64,000 nt of DNA, taken from the NCBI GenBank assembly GCA_902803315.1, contig CADCPM010000023.1, forward strand, positions 1 through 64,000. The letters run 5' to 3'. The notes below the pieces were generated by a model that was given only the letters and a program-made list of their open reading frames with translations, had not been told where the DNA came from and made no database searches. Each line of letters starts with the position of its first letter. Position 1 is the stretch's first letter. Shown piece after piece: positions 8,140 through 17,823 of the stretch. Made by a program: the position numbers and the translations under genes. The stretch is from an uncultured Coriobacteriaceae bacterium. Its GTDB lineage: Bacteria; Actinomycetota; Coriobacteriia; Coriobacteriales; Atopobiaceae.

Positions 8140-8793
8140 TTACCAGCGCCTGTCATTGGATGCAAGATAGAGCAGGGCGTTTACGATGGCCGCCGCCACG
8201 GTGGAGCCGCCCTTGCGTCCGCGTGACACAATGTGTTCCACCTTGTCGCCCATAATGAGTTCCTTCGATTCCACCACGTTTACGAATCCCACGGGCACGC
8301 CCACCACGAGCGCGGGCGCCGGCATGGATTCATCGCAAAGCAGTCGATGCAGCGTAAGGAGTGCCGTGGGCGCGTTGCCGATGGCGAACACGAGGGGCTT
8401 CTTAAGGCGCGCCGCTCGCTCCATGCTTACGGCCGATCGGGTGGTTCCTCGCTCGCGCGCTTCCCGTGCCACGTCGTCGTCTGCCACAAATACGTGAACG
8501 CTGCCACCAAAGCTCGACAGCACGCGCTTGTTTATCCCCGCTGCCACCATGGTGGTGTCGGCGACCACGTGCGCCCCGCTCTTTAGGGCGGCCACGCCGT
8601 CTTGCACCGCGCGATCCGAGAAGTGCAGGTTCTTGGCAAAGTCAAAGTCGGCCGTGGCATGAATGACGCGCTTTACCACCAGTGCGGTTTGGGGGTCGAA
8701 CCCATGCGGGCCAAGCTCCTCCTCGATTATCTGGAAGCTTCGTGTCTCGATGTCGCGTGGCAAAGCGTACTCGAGTCGCTCCGTGTTGCTCAT
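8140..8793 (-). CDS. cbiC: Cobalt-precorrin-8 methylmutase CbiC
   Basis: CbiC moves a methyl group from C11 to C12 to give cobyrinate. The 217 residues include RVIHATADFDFA with the conserved catalytic histidine, TTMVAAGIN, and GVPVGFVNVVESKE near the C-terminus, all standard for CbiC/CobH. The length is normal. It overlaps cbiP by ATGA and precedes cobT by 31 bases. Confidence 0.93.
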   Translation of the reverse strand: MSNTERLEYALPRDIETRSFQIIEEELGPHGFDPQTALVVKRVIHATADFDFAKNLHFSDRAVQDGVAALKSGAHVVADTTMVAAGINKRVLSSFGGSVHVFVADDDVAREARERGTTRSAVSMERAARLKKPLVFAIGNAPTALLTLHRLLCDESMPAPALVVGVPVGFVNVVESKELIMGDKVEHIVSRGRKGGSTVAAAIVNALLYLASNDRRW

Positions 8794-10310
8794 ACACCCT
8801 CCTCAAGAATGGAATATATGAGGTCCATGTTCAGGCTCTTCCGCAAACCGTCGGCGAGCAGGTCGTATTGACGCTGCCTATACGCTGCCATGTCTTGGGC
8901 ATGCGTCTCGTATTCGCCGATGCCCTTTGCAATCATAAGGGCCTGCACGAGCGCCTGCGCAACCTCCTGCTCGTCAAAGAGACCATGCAGATAGGTCCCA
9001 TACACGTTATGCAACGCACAGCCGTCCTCAAACGGTGCGCCCTCGCCCTGCTTGAGCAGCAAGAGGGGACTGCCTCCCTCGCGAACGGTCTTTCCTGCGT
9101 GAATCTCGTAGCCACATACGGCATGATGTGACAAGCTCGACAGCACGCCATCCACGGCGCAAAACGTTCCCTCGGACTGAGTCGTGCGCTTATGCGTACC
9201 AAATTCGGTGCGCACGGGCAAAAGGCCCAGTCCTCGCTCCGTTCCGCCGCCGTCGGTGCCAGAGGGGTCCGCAACTTCTGTGCCCAGCATCTGATAACCG
9301 CCGCATATGCCAAGCACGGGAATGCCCTTGCGTGCCGCCTGTTGAACCACGGTGTCCAGTCCCTGGTCCCTGAGCCATCGCAGGTCGTCCAGCGTCGACT
9401 TGGTGCCTGGCAGTATGAGAAGGTCGGGGGTGCCGAGCTCTCGTGTGGAGCGCACGTAGCGCACCCGCACGTCATCCATGGCATCCAGGGCGCTGAAGTC
9501 CGTGAAGTTGGAGATGCGGGGAAGGCGCAGTACGGCCACATCCACAAACGCGGGCGCATGCTCCTCCTGCCCTGAACGCACGTCCAACCTTTCGCCAGCG
9601 CTGTCCTCTTCGTCCACCTGTACCTGCAAGTAGGGCACCACGCCGGCCACCGGAATTCCCATTCGCTCTTCCAGCATGCGAACGCCGTCCTCAAAAAGGG
9701 AAACGTCGCCGCGGAACTTGTTTACCACAGAAGCCCGCACCAGCTTGCGCTCCTCTTCCTCCAAAAGCATGATGGTGCCAATGAGCTGGGCAAAAACGCC
9801 TCCGCGGTCTATGTCGCCCACAAGCAGGACCGGCGCATGTGCCATGCGGGCCATGCCCATGTTCACGATGTCATCGCGCTTGAGGTTGAGTTCCACCGGG
9901 CTTCCTGCCCCCTCTATGAGCACCACGTCAAAGCGTTCCTGCAAGGCGTTGAACGACTCCATGATGGGCTTTCTGAGCGTATGCCTAAACGCAAAGTACT
10001 CCCGTGCCGACATGGTGGCCACGGGCTTGCCTTGCACGATAACCTGGCTTCCCGTGTTGCTGGTGGGCTTGAGCAGCACGGGGTTCATGTTTGCGTGCGG
10101 CTCGATACCAGCCGCCTCGGCCTGGGTTACCTGCGCGCGTCCCATCTCCTGCCCATTGCGGGTGACGAACGAGTTGAGTGCCATGTTCTGCGACTTGAAG
10201 GGCGCCACGGAAACGCCGTCTTGCGCCAGTATCCTACAGAGGCCTGCAACCAACAGGCTCTTTCCGGCGCCGGACATGGTTCCCTGAACCATGAGTGCCT
10301 TGCCTCTCAT
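8790..10310 (-). CDS. cbiP: Cobyric acid synthase CbiP (CobQ)
   Basis: This glutamine-dependent amidase converts cobyrinic a,c-diamide (adenosylated) to cobyric acid by four amidations. The 506 residues contain the N-terminal ATP site VQGTMSGAGKS, the KSQNMALNS signature, and a class I amidotransferase domain with its nucleophile in GICGGYQMLG and the histidine in YGTYLHGLFD. The start at 10310 is just after the P-loop upstream limit and overlaps the cobD stop by ATGA; an upstream extension of 28 codons lacks family similarity. Confidence 0.93.
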   Translation of the reverse strand: MRGKALMVQGTMSGAGKSLLVAGLCRILAQDGVSVAPFKSQNMALNSFVTRNGQEMGRAQVTQAEAAGIEPHANMNPVLLKPTSNTGSQVIVQGKPVATMSAREYFAFRHTLRKPIMESFNALQERFDVVLIEGAGSPVELNLKRDDIVNMGMARMAHAPVLLVGDIDRGGVFAQLIGTIMLLEEEERKLVRASVVNKFRGDVSLFEDGVRMLEERMGIPVAGVVPYLQVQVDEEDSAGERLDVRSGQEEHAPAFVDVAVLRLPRISNFTDFSALDAMDDVRVRYVRSTRELGTPDLLILPGTKSTLDDLRWLRDQGLDTVVQQAARKGIPVLGICGGYQMLGTEVADPSGTDGGGTERGLGLLPVRTEFGTHKRTTQSEGTFCAVDGVLSSLSHHAVCGYEIHAGKTVREGGSPLLLLKQGEGAPFEDGCALHNVYGTYLHGLFDEQEVAQALVQALMIAKGIGEYETHAQDMAAYRQRQYDLLADGLRKSLNMDLIYSILEEGV

Positions 10311-11362
10311 GGCGTCACCTCCCTCAAGGCCAAGCGCATGGCGTCCAAAAGACAGTCGTCTTCCTCGCGTGTGCGTACCGCAATGCGCAGCCACGTTGCG
10401 TCGAGGCCAATGAAGTTCCTGCAGGATCTCGCGAGAATCCTGTGGCGCTCAAGCGCCTCAACAAGACCTGCGGGTCCTTGGAGCAGGAGATAGTTCGCGT
10501 CGCTGGGAATCACCCGCAGGTTCAAAGACTCCAGTATGCCGCGCATCCGCTCGCGCTCAAGGCTCACCGCCGCCACGCTCTTGTGTATAAAGGCGGCGTC
10601 TTTGAGGGCGGCCGTTCCAGCCAGCTGCGCGGGTGTGCTGACTGCCCAGGGTTGTCCCACCTGTCGCAAGCGCCCCACAAGCCCTTCGTCTGCACAGAGC
10701 AGGTACCCCACTCGCAAGCCGGCGAGGGAGTGGGATTTGGTAAGGGCCTTTACCAGGACGAGGTTGGGGTAGTCTGCCAGCAAGGCGGTGGAGCCAGCAT
10801 GCTCGGTTAGCTCCATAAAGCATTCGTCCAGCACCATAAGCGTACCGACCTCAGCCGAGCGTCGAAGGCAGGCATCCAGAACGTCGGCAGAGACGCAGCG
10901 GCCCGTAGGGTTGTTGGGATTGGCGACAAACGCAAGGCCGTCCTTCTCAACCAGGTCGTCTACAAAGCGCATGGTCAAGGCAAAGTCCTCGCTTGCCCGT
11001 AACCGGTGATAGCGAATGCGGGTGGGGGAGCCTGCGCATGTGGCGTCCAGCGCCTCCTCGTATCCGGAGTAGCAGGGAGCGCATACAAGCGCCTGCGTAG
11101 GTCGCAGCACAAGTCCCAGCCGATAGAACGCGTCCGTGGCACCTGCGCAAGGCACGACCCACGAAGTCGGAACGCCCTCATGGGCGGCCATCGCTGCCGT
11201 AAGGGCGCGACAATGTGGGTCCGGATAGGCGGTGCATGCCTGCGCGCAGGTCTCAAGCGCCTGTTGGGCGGCCTCAGGCATTCCCAGCGGATTGAGGCTT
11301 GCCGAGAAGTCCAGACAGTCGGGATGGCCGAACGCGTCGCCACCATGCTCAAAGCGCCTCAT
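10307..11362 (-). CDS. cobD: Threonine-phosphate decarboxylase-like aminotransferase CobD
   Basis: This 351-residue fold-type I PLP enzyme shows FSASLNPLGMP at the N-terminus, FVANPNNPTG, and the PLP lysine in VKALTKSHSLAGLRVGY. These match CobD, which makes (R)-1-amino-2-propanol phosphate for the nucleotide loop, and related histidinol-phosphate aminotransferases. Its place between cbiB and cbiP, whose products use the aminopropanol arm, favours CobD. It starts at the ATG at 11362 with GGGGG upstream and overlaps cbiP by ATGA. Confidence 0.85.
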   Translation of the reverse strand: MRRFEHGGDAFGHPDCLDFSASLNPLGMPEAAQQALETCAQACTAYPDPHCRALTAAMAAHEGVPTSWVVPCAGATDAFYRLGLVLRPTQALVCAPCYSGYEEALDATCAGSPTRIRYHRLRASEDFALTMRFVDDLVEKDGLAFVANPNNPTGRCVSADVLDACLRRSAEVGTLMVLDECFMELTEHAGSTALLADYPNLVLVKALTKSHSLAGLRVGYLLCADEGLVGRLRQVGQPWAVSTPAQLAGTAALKDAAFIHKSVAAVSLERERMRGILESLNLRVIPSDANYLLLQGPAGLVEALERHRILARSCRNFIGLDATWLRIAVRTREEDDCLLDAMRLALREVTP

Positions 11363-11364
11363 GC

Positions 11365-12339
11365 CTATACCCCCTTTCTGGTGTGATGCAATATGGAGGA
11401 GAGGGCGATGCCGAGCGTCAGGGCCAAGACGCTCGTGGCATAGAGCAGGCGTGTGGCCCGCTCGACGTCGGCGGGCTCTATGTTGCGAGTGTCGTCTCCT
11501 ATGGTTGGCTTGTTGTGCAAGACGCCAAAGTAGCTGGCTGGGCCCGCCAGCTGTATGCCCAACGCTCCCGCGCAGGCCGCCTCGGGATAGGCGGCGTTGG
11601 GGGAGGCGTGGCGGTGCCGGTCGCGCAGCATTATGCGCCACGCATCTGCGCCGCTTAATCCAACCGCAGGAGCTGCTAGGCACATGAGCACGCCAGTAAC
11701 GCGGGCTGGTATCCAATTGAGAAGGTCGTCCAGCTTGGCGGCGGCCCAGCCAAAGTCCTTGTAGCGATCGTTCTTGTATCCCACCATGGAGTCCATGGTG
11801 TTGGTTGCCTTGTACAGCATGGCCGCTGGCGCACCGCCTATGGCCATAAACAGGAGGGGAGCGACCACGCCGTCGGAGGTGTTCTCGGCGACTGTCTCCA
11901 CCGCGGCGCGAAGCACGCCGGCCTCGTCGAGCTCTTGGGTGTCGCGGCCCACGATCATGCTCACGGCCACTCGTCCCGCCTCCAGACCGTTATGGCACAG
12001 CTCGTCTCGCACGTGCAGGGCTTCCTTTTGCAGCTGACGCGCGGCGATGAGTTGGTAGCAGGCAAACGCATGCGCCGCAAAGCCCAGTGTGGGGGATGCG
12101 GCGTCGGCCAGGCGTAGCGCCAAAGCCATGCCTGCGCACGAGACGACGTCCACGGTCGTCGCAAGCAGTATGCCCCCGGCGCGCTCGCCTGCAGGCGTGG
12201 CGGGGAGCAGTCGGCGGATCGTGCGCTCAGATGACGCTATGAGCTCGCCCACCAGTCGAATCACATGCGGCATGGAATAGGGGTCGCCTAGTGCGGCGTC
12301 CAGCGCAAAACCACAGACCATGGAAGCGATGCTCCTCAT
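11365..12339 (-). CDS. cbiB: Adenosylcobinamide-phosphate synthase CbiB
   Basis: CbiB is a membrane protein that attaches aminopropanol (phosphate) to adenosylcobyric acid. The 324 residues include FALDAALGDP near the start, the conserved ETVAENTSDGVVAPL, and KATNTMDSMVGYKNDRY, all diagnostic, plus several hydrophobic segments. The length is normal. It overlaps cbiA by ATGA and ends 2 bases before cobD. Confidence 0.93.
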   Translation of the reverse strand: MRSIASMVCGFALDAALGDPYSMPHVIRLVGELIASSERTIRRLLPATPAGERAGGILLATTVDVVSCAGMALALRLADAASPTLGFAAHAFACYQLIAARQLQKEALHVRDELCHNGLEAGRVAVSMIVGRDTQELDEAGVLRAAVETVAENTSDGVVAPLLFMAIGGAPAAMLYKATNTMDSMVGYKNDRYKDFGWAAAKLDDLLNWIPARVTGVLMCLAAPAVGLSGADAWRIMLRDRHRHASPNAAYPEAACAGALGIQLAGPASYFGVLHNKPTIGDDTRNIEPADVERATRLLYATSVLALTLGIALSSILHHTRKGV

Positions 12340-13721
12340 AGCGCATTCTCCTTCCTCGCTTTGCCAAACGCCGCGCAGGCATGCACGAACCGAAGGGCTG
12401 CCTGGGGCGCACTTCGCAGGTAGAGATGCGGAAAGCCTGCATGGAGCGTGGGCGTAGCAATCACGCAGTCCCACGTTTTGGCGGCATAGGGCTTTTGCGC
12501 GCAAAACGAATCGCCTGCATTGGTATTGCCCCAGTAGTGGAACTCGTGGGCGGCAAGGGTCGCTCCCGCGTCGCAAAGGAGGCTGTCGTGCTTGGCCGTA
12601 AGCGTAGCGTAGCCAAAGGTGCCGAGGCGGCTGGTGGCGAATGCCGATCCCTCTAGGGCGCTGACCATGGGCCAGGGGTGCCTGTCCTTGTCTTCCAGCG
12701 TTCCGTGCAAATACAGGAAGCCACCGCACTCGGCTATGGTGGGCATTCCCGCGGCAATGGATGCGCGAATACCTTCCCGCATCGATTCGTTGCCGCTGAG
12801 CTTGCGGGCGTGTAGCTCGGGATAGCCTCCTCCCAAGTACAGTCCGCACGTCCCAGCGGGAAGGCATGCGTCGCGAAGCGGCGAGAAGAACGCGAGTCTT
12901 GCGCCCAACTGCTCGAGCAGCCGCAACGTGCTGTGGTAGTAGAAGCAAAACGCCTCGTCGCGCGCGACGGCGATGACAGGCGAGTTTGCCACCGCCGGCG
13001 GAAGGGATTGTGGCTCATACGCAAGAGCGGGTGCTTGGCGTGCCACGTCGAGCAGGGCATCGAGATCCACGGTTTTGCGAACAACCCTCTCCAAGGCATC
13101 CAGTCTGCGCTCCAGATCCTCCACCTCCGCGGGACGCACCAGTCCCAAGTGACGGCTTGGCAGTGCCGCTTCCTCCAGGTGGGGGAGGTAACCAAGTACG
13201 GGAACGCCGGCCTCGCTCTCCACCAACGAACGCAGGCGCGGATAATAGCCTTCCGACACATGGTTTAGGATGACGCCCGCAATCTGCGAGGGAGCTCTAA
13301 ATTCCAGGAATCCGCGCACCTCCGCGGCCACCGAGAGCGCCTTGCCCCGTGCGTCAACCACGAGGACCACTGGCGTGTTGGTAATCCGGGCGACATCGTA
13401 GGAGGAGGACTCATGCGTGTGGGCGATGCCGTCGTAATAGCCCATCACCCCTTCGATGAGCAAAAGGTCGGCCCCCTGTCCCTGCGTCGCCGCAAGCTCG
13501 CGCACGAGCTCGGGGCCCGCCAGGAAGGGATCGAGGTTGCACGAGGGGGTGTTGAGCACCCGCTCCGTGAAGAGAGGGTCCAGGTAGTCGGGTCCGCACT
13601 TTGCCGCGCGCAGGCACAGCCCACGTGCGGCAAGGGCGCGAAGCATGCCGCATACCACCGAGGTCTTTCCCGATCCGCTGCCAGGGGCTGCCACGAGCAG
13701 CCGAGGGATGTGTGCCTGCAT
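12336..13721 (-). CDS. cbiA: Cobyrinic acid a,c-diamide synthase CbiA
   Basis: CbiA amidates the a and c carboxylates of cobyrinate using glutamine and ATP. The 461-residue sequence begins with a P-loop (VAAPGSGSGKTSV), continues with KCGPDYLDP and LLIEGVMGYYDG, and carries a class I amidotransferase site in PTIAECGGFLYLHG with a late EFHYWG segment. The order of domains and length are normal. It is coupled to cbiB by ATGA and lies 4 bases downstream of cbiET. Confidence 0.93.
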   Translation of the reverse strand: MQAHIPRLLVAAPGSGSGKTSVVCGMLRALAARGLCLRAAKCGPDYLDPLFTERVLNTPSCNLDPFLAGPELVRELAATQGQGADLLLIEGVMGYYDGIAHTHESSSYDVARITNTPVVLVVDARGKALSVAAEVRGFLEFRAPSQIAGVILNHVSEGYYPRLRSLVESEAGVPVLGYLPHLEEAALPSRHLGLVRPAEVEDLERRLDALERVVRKTVDLDALLDVARQAPALAYEPQSLPPAVANSPVIAVARDEAFCFYYHSTLRLLEQLGARLAFFSPLRDACLPAGTCGLYLGGGYPELHARKLSGNESMREGIRASIAAGMPTIAECGGFLYLHGTLEDKDRHPWPMVSALEGSAFATSRLGTFGYATLTAKHDSLLCDAGATLAAHEFHYWGNTNAGDSFCAQKPYAAKTWDCVIATPTLHAGFPHLYLRSAPQAALRFVHACAAFGKARKENAL

Positions 13722-13725
13722 GGCG

Positions 13726-14988
13726 CTACTCCCTTCCCGCTCTCGGTGTGGTCATGCGGTCATCCTGGCCTTCCTCTTGACTCCATGCGGGACCGCAGGC
13801 ACTTATCACATACACGGGGTTCCGTGCCGTCATGAGGTGATAGGATCCGACCTCACGCGCCTTTGTTACGCCAAGCTGCACCACGTCGACCTCACAGAGC
13901 CCAAGCTCGCGTATGCACAGGAGCGCCTGGGTGAGGGTTTCCAGGGTAACGGCGACAATGCAGAGTCGCATACCTGGGTTGGCGTCTAACGCGACGCGCA
14001 GTATGGCCTCCAGATTGGACCCGGAGCCTCCCACGAACACGCGGTCTGGCACCGGTAGTCCTTGCAGGGCCTGTGGGGCCTCTCCTTCCACAACGCGTAG
14101 GTTCGTGAGGCCAAAGCTCCTCTTGTTGGCGTGCAAAAGCTCGATGGCGGCAGGGTTTCTCTCTATGGCGAGAACTTGTCCGTGCGTGGCCATTCGTGCC
14201 GCCTCCACGCTTACGGAGCCCGTGCCTGCGCCCACGTCCCACACCGTGTGGCAGGGCTTAACGCGGAGCTTGCAGAGGGCGAGCGCGCGTACCTCCTCCT
14301 TGGTCATAGGCACCTTGCCGCGTACGAAGGCCCCATCGGGAATTCCCGGCGTCGTGGCGGCAGCAAGCGGGTGGGGGTTTACTATGAGAAGCGCGTTCAA
14401 CGCCGCGAACTCGGATTGCGCCAGCTGCGCGGCCGTGCCCGTTGTAACGCGCTCGTCTTCGTAGGAGAGGCGCTCTCCCACACTAACCAATACGTTCCCG
14501 AGTCCGCGTTGGACTAGCTGTGAGCATACGTCCTGTGCCGTGGTGCTGCCGCCCGAGAGCACGAAGGTCTTGCCGTGCGACTGAACGTGCCCCGCCACGT
14601 CGCAGCTGCGCCCATGGACCGAGACAACATGAGCGTCCTGCCAGCTCTCATGGAGCTTTGCGCAGAGGTACTGCAGCGTCGAGATGCCAGGTATAACATG
14701 CACCTCCATGCCGTCCAGATGCTCATAGAGCCGCGTGGCTCCACTGTAGAAACCCACGTCACCGCTCATGACTACGCTGGCAGTATGGGCGGGCGATTCG
14801 CGTAGCTCGTGTGCGATGTCCTGCGCGCGCGTACGCGCGACCTTGGGCACGTCGTAGGCGTCCAAGGCATCGAGGAGGCGCTGCGAGCCAACGATGAGGT
14901 CACTTTCCCGCAGGGCTTGCAGCGCCTCTTGCGTGAGAGTGCCAGGGTTTCCCATGCCCATGCCCAGCACATGTACCTTACAGACCAT
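13726..14988 (-). CDS. cbiET: CbiE-CbiT fusion: precorrin C5,C15-methyltransferase / decarboxylase
   Basis: The protein has 420 residues. The first half (about 1-210) is CbiE, with VLGMGMGNPGTLTQEAL and VVMSGDVGFYSGA. The second (about 220-410) is CbiT, with the SAM-binding VWDVGAGTGSVSVEAAR. Together they methylate C5 and C15 and decarboxylate the acetate side chain at C12. The E-T order is that of CobL of aerobic producers, but the context here is the anaerobic pathway. The start at 14988 overlaps cbiJ by 11 bases. Confidence 0.9.
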   Translation of the reverse strand: MVCKVHVLGMGMGNPGTLTQEALQALRESDLIVGSQRLLDALDAYDVPKVARTRAQDIAHELRESPAHTASVVMSGDVGFYSGATRLYEHLDGMEVHVIPGISTLQYLCAKLHESWQDAHVVSVHGRSCDVAGHVQSHGKTFVLSGGSTTAQDVCSQLVQRGLGNVLVSVGERLSYEDERVTTGTAAQLAQSEFAALNALLIVNPHPLAAATTPGIPDGAFVRGKVPMTKEEVRALALCKLRVKPCHTVWDVGAGTGSVSVEAARMATHGQVLAIERNPAAIELLHANKRSFGLTNLRVVEGEAPQALQGLPVPDRVFVGGSGSNLEAILRVALDANPGMRLCIVAVTLETLTQALLCIRELGLCEVDVVQLGVTKAREVGSYHLMTARNPVYVISACGPAWSQEEGQDDRMTTPRAGRE

Positions 14989-15739
14989 AGCGCTCCTCCA
15001 ACAATGCCTGTGCCTCCCCAAGCGAGAGGCCCTTCTCTTTGTGTGGTCGCTCCACCACCACGAGCTCGACGCCGCATTCGCGTGCGGCTTGCACCTTTTG
15101 CTCGAACCCACCCGCGGCACCAGAGCGCTTTGTAACCAGCACCTTTGCCTGTAGTTCCTCCAAGAGGGCACGATTGAGTTGGGCGGAGAATGGACCCTGC
15201 ATGGCTATTACGTGACTTGCGGGGATGCCGAGCTCGAGCGTGCGCGCAAGCGACTCCGGCGTGGGCAGGATGCGCACATACAAGCGCTCGGTATAGTCGA
15301 CCATGGCGTCCACGAACGTGCGCAGGTCGTTGGTCCCGGTGGTAAGCAGCACCACGCCCTCTTTTGCCGCTACCATGCGGGCCGCCTCCCGTGCGTTGGC
15401 AACGCTGGTCCAGCTGCCTGTCGGTCCAACCTCGCGCGTAAGGCGAACCACATCCTTTGCGTATGAGCGCGCCAGCTCGTCGATGCTTGCGGAGATGTGT
15501 TCCGCATAGGGGTGGGTCGTATCGACTATGCAGACAAAGTCGTGTTGCTCCATAAGCACGCGCTTGTCATCGTGTGACAAGGGCCCCACCATGCGCGTTA
15601 TGTTCGCGCCTTCAGTTATGAGGCTCGCGCCATACTCCGTTGCCGTGCATGCAACCACGCTGCACGTATTGCGCGCGTCGAGCCATTCCGCGAGCCGCCG
15701 CCCTTCGGTTGTTCCTCCAAACAGCAGGACTTCCATCAT
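14978..15739 (-). CDS. cbiJ: Cobalt-precorrin-6A reductase CbiJ
   Basis: CbiJ reduces the macrocycle with NAD(P)H. These 253 residues begin with EVLLFGGTTEGRRLAEWL, the nucleotide-binding start of the family, and include DTTHPYAEHIS and VLVTKRSGAAGGFEQKV, both typical. Two adjacent ATG codons (15739 and 15736) can serve as start. It overlaps the cbiGH stop by 4 bases. Confidence 0.9.
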   Translation of the reverse strand: MMEVLLFGGTTEGRRLAEWLDARNTCSVVACTATEYGASLITEGANITRMVGPLSHDDKRVLMEQHDFVCIVDTTHPYAEHISASIDELARSYAKDVVRLTREVGPTGSWTSVANAREAARMVAAKEGVVLLTTGTNDLRTFVDAMVDYTERLYVRILPTPESLARTLELGIPASHVIAMQGPFSAQLNRALLEELQAKVLVTKRSGAAGGFEQKVQAARECGVELVVVERPHKEKGLSLGEAQALLEERYGL

Positions 15740-17823
15740 GCCTCCTCGCGTGCGTAGCCGCGTGGGGTAACCATGCGCCCGCCAACCAGCCTCGTGCGCT
15801 CGTTTCCCACAAACACGCAGCAGCTCATGTCCACCTTGGTAGTGCGTAGCTCTTCCAGGGTAAGCGTTTGGCTGCATTGGGCGGGCCTGCCCACGTTGCG
15901 CGCGATGCCGCATATCGTCTGCGGATTGCACGACTCCAGAAGGACGTCACAGGCCTTGCGCAGGTGATCTGCGCGGCCATGAGAACCAGGATTGTAGAGG
16001 CACAAACACATGCCGCTTTGTGCCGCCGCGCGTAGGCGCGCCTCTATGTCCTCCCAAGGAGTCATGAGGTCCGAGAGCGAAATGCAGCACCAATCGTGTA
16101 TGAGCGGCGCTCCGAGGAGTGCCGCGCCACCACAGGCGGCCGTCACCCCAGGAACGATTTCCACTTGCACCTGCGGATACCGCTGCGCAAGCTCGAGGAC
16201 GAGCCCTGCCATGCCGTATACGCCGGGATCTCCCGAACACACCAGGGCCACGCGACGTCCGCTTGCCGCCTGCCTCAACGCCTCCTCGCAACGCTCCGTC
16301 TCCATACGCATGGGCGTAGACAAGAACTCTGTCGAGGGAAACTGGTCACGGACAAGGTCGACGTAGGTTGTGTAGCCCACGATGAGGTCGGCTGTGCCAA
16401 GGGCCTCTCGCGCGCGTTCGGTGAGGTCTGCGCCCGCACCCGGGCCGAGGCCTACGCATCGCAGGACGGAGGTGGGGCGAGTGGGAGTTGTCTCGTCCCC
16501 TTGCTCCCGACCACGAAGAACGTCCAAATCCTTCCGGGGGTGTGGGAAAGCGCCATGCTCGAACAGCCCTGTGCCGCCTCGGGCGGACGGGACGGGAGAG
16601 ACTCCGCGTGCTCGAACAGCGCTTCGCGAACTGCGCGCGCGGAGCTCGTCCCGTCCCGTCCGCCCGAGGCACTTCGCGAACTCGCGTGGCTTGCTTTCCA
16701 GACCCCCTCGCGGACCCGAGCGCACCCTAGGCGCAGGCTCATGCTCGACTGTCGTATCGTCGAACTGCGGGAAGCGAAGCGTGGGGGTCGCGTATGCGAG
16801 CGCGACGGTGACTCCGTCGTTGGCGCATTTTGCGGTGAGCAGCGTGGAGCCGTTGGCGCATGCCGCGCGCTCGCATACGTTGTCGACCCCTACCGTTTTG
16901 CGTACGAAGTCAGAGGAGCTGAACGTACCCTCCACGGCGGCGAGCTCTGCCGCGCTGTAGAAGTGCGCCTGCCAGCCTCGTTGCTCGGCAAGCTCGAGGA
17001 GACCTTGCTCGTTGGCCTTCGCTTCGATACTCGCAATGGCGCAGACAGCCTGCGCTGCCACGTGGGCCCGTTCCAGACACTCGTCGACCTGCCGCGCAAT
17101 GGATTCGTAGGGGGTGTTGCGCTTGCATCCCACGCCTACGGTAACCGTGCGGGGAACGAGGCGCAGCGTACGTGCGAACGGCTTGCGCGTGGGATCGAGC
17201 GACACGCTGATGCCAAGCTCGCATGCGTCCTTGTCATCGACTTGGATGCCTGCGGGAGGGGTGCCGTCTATGGCAAACTCAGATGAGAGACCTACCGTGC
17301 GCCCCTCCAGCAGCGCGGCGCTTATCTCCTTTGCCACGGTGCAATCCAAGATGCTTAGGTCCTGTTCGGCTGCCCATTCGTCCACCGAAAAGACGCCACG
17401 CACATCGGTGGCCGTCGTAATGGCGGCTTGCGCCCCCACATGATCTGCTATGCGTCGGGCAAGCTGGTTCGCGCCTCCCACGTGACCCGATAGGAGGGGG
17501 ATGACAAAGGACGCTGACTCGTCCACGCACACGACGGCAGGATCGCTGAACTTGCTGTGTACATACGGCGAGATGGCGCGCACGGCAATGCCGCATGCAC
17601 ACACAAAGAGAAGTGCATCCGACCGCTCGAACGCACGGGCGGTCCACGCCTGCAGGGAGTCCAGCTCGTCTACGCGAAGTGCGCCTTGCATCTCGTTTGC
17701 CGTCTTGGCAAGGCGGCTCGGCGCACAGAGGGATACCTCGTCCTCCTGCCGAGCCAGGCTCTCTGCCACACGACGGGCGAGAGAGACTCCTTCTTGCGTG
17801 AAGGCAACGCAGGCTATGCGCAT
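15736..17823 (-). CDS. cbiGH: CbiG-CbiH fusion: cobalt-precorrin-5A hydrolase / C17-methyltransferase
   Basis: The protein has 695 residues. Residues 1-360 are CbiG: a central domain with LLSGHVGGANQLARRIA, then the C-terminal CbiG_C domain (TVGVGCKRNTPYESI). Residues 440-695 are CbiH, with VGLGPGAGADLTERA and CSGDPGVYGMAGLV of the SAM-dependent tetrapyrrole methylases. CbiH methylates C17 with ring contraction, and CbiG then opens the lactone, so fusion joins consecutive steps. The linker (about 365-435) is odd: Arg/Gly/Ser-rich and encoded by a copy of the long palindromic element. The frame stays open through that repeat. The gene overlaps cbiF by 10 bases. Confidence 0.9.
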   Translation of the reverse strand: MRIACVAFTQEGVSLARRVAESLARQEDEVSLCAPSRLAKTANEMQGALRVDELDSLQAWTARAFERSDALLFVCACGIAVRAISPYVHSKFSDPAVVCVDESASFVIPLLSGHVGGANQLARRIADHVGAQAAITTATDVRGVFSVDEWAAEQDLSILDCTVAKEISAALLEGRTVGLSSEFAIDGTPPAGIQVDDKDACELGISVSLDPTRKPFARTLRLVPRTVTVGVGCKRNTPYESIARQVDECLERAHVAAQAVCAIASIEAKANEQGLLELAEQRGWQAHFYSAAELAAVEGTFSSSDFVRKTVGVDNVCERAACANGSTLLTAKCANDGVTVALAYATPTLRFPQFDDTTVEHEPAPRVRSGPRGGLESKPREFAKCLGRTGRDELRARSSRSAVRARGVSPVPSARGGTGLFEHGAFPHPRKDLDVLRGREQGDETTPTRPTSVLRCVGLGPGAGADLTERAREALGTADLIVGYTTYVDLVRDQFPSTEFLSTPMRMETERCEEALRQAASGRRVALVCSGDPGVYGMAGLVLELAQRYPQVQVEIVPGVTAACGGAALLGAPLIHDWCCISLSDLMTPWEDIEARLRAAAQSGMCLCLYNPGSHGRADHLRKACDVLLESCNPQTICGIARNVGRPAQCSQTLTLEELRTTKVDMSCCVFVGNERTRLVGGRMVTPRGYAREEA
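16520..16735. repeat. Long palindromic element, CCCTAAAGC family, copy 2, inside cbiGH
   Basis: It shares with copy 1 the run CCAAATCC, GGGAAAGCGCCATGCTCGAA, GCCTCGGGCGGACGGGACGG and, as complement, GCTTGCTTTCCA. The outer ends (CCCTAAAGC) are degraded. It lies wholly within the cbiGH reading frame and encodes the inter-domain linker. Confidence 0.8.
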
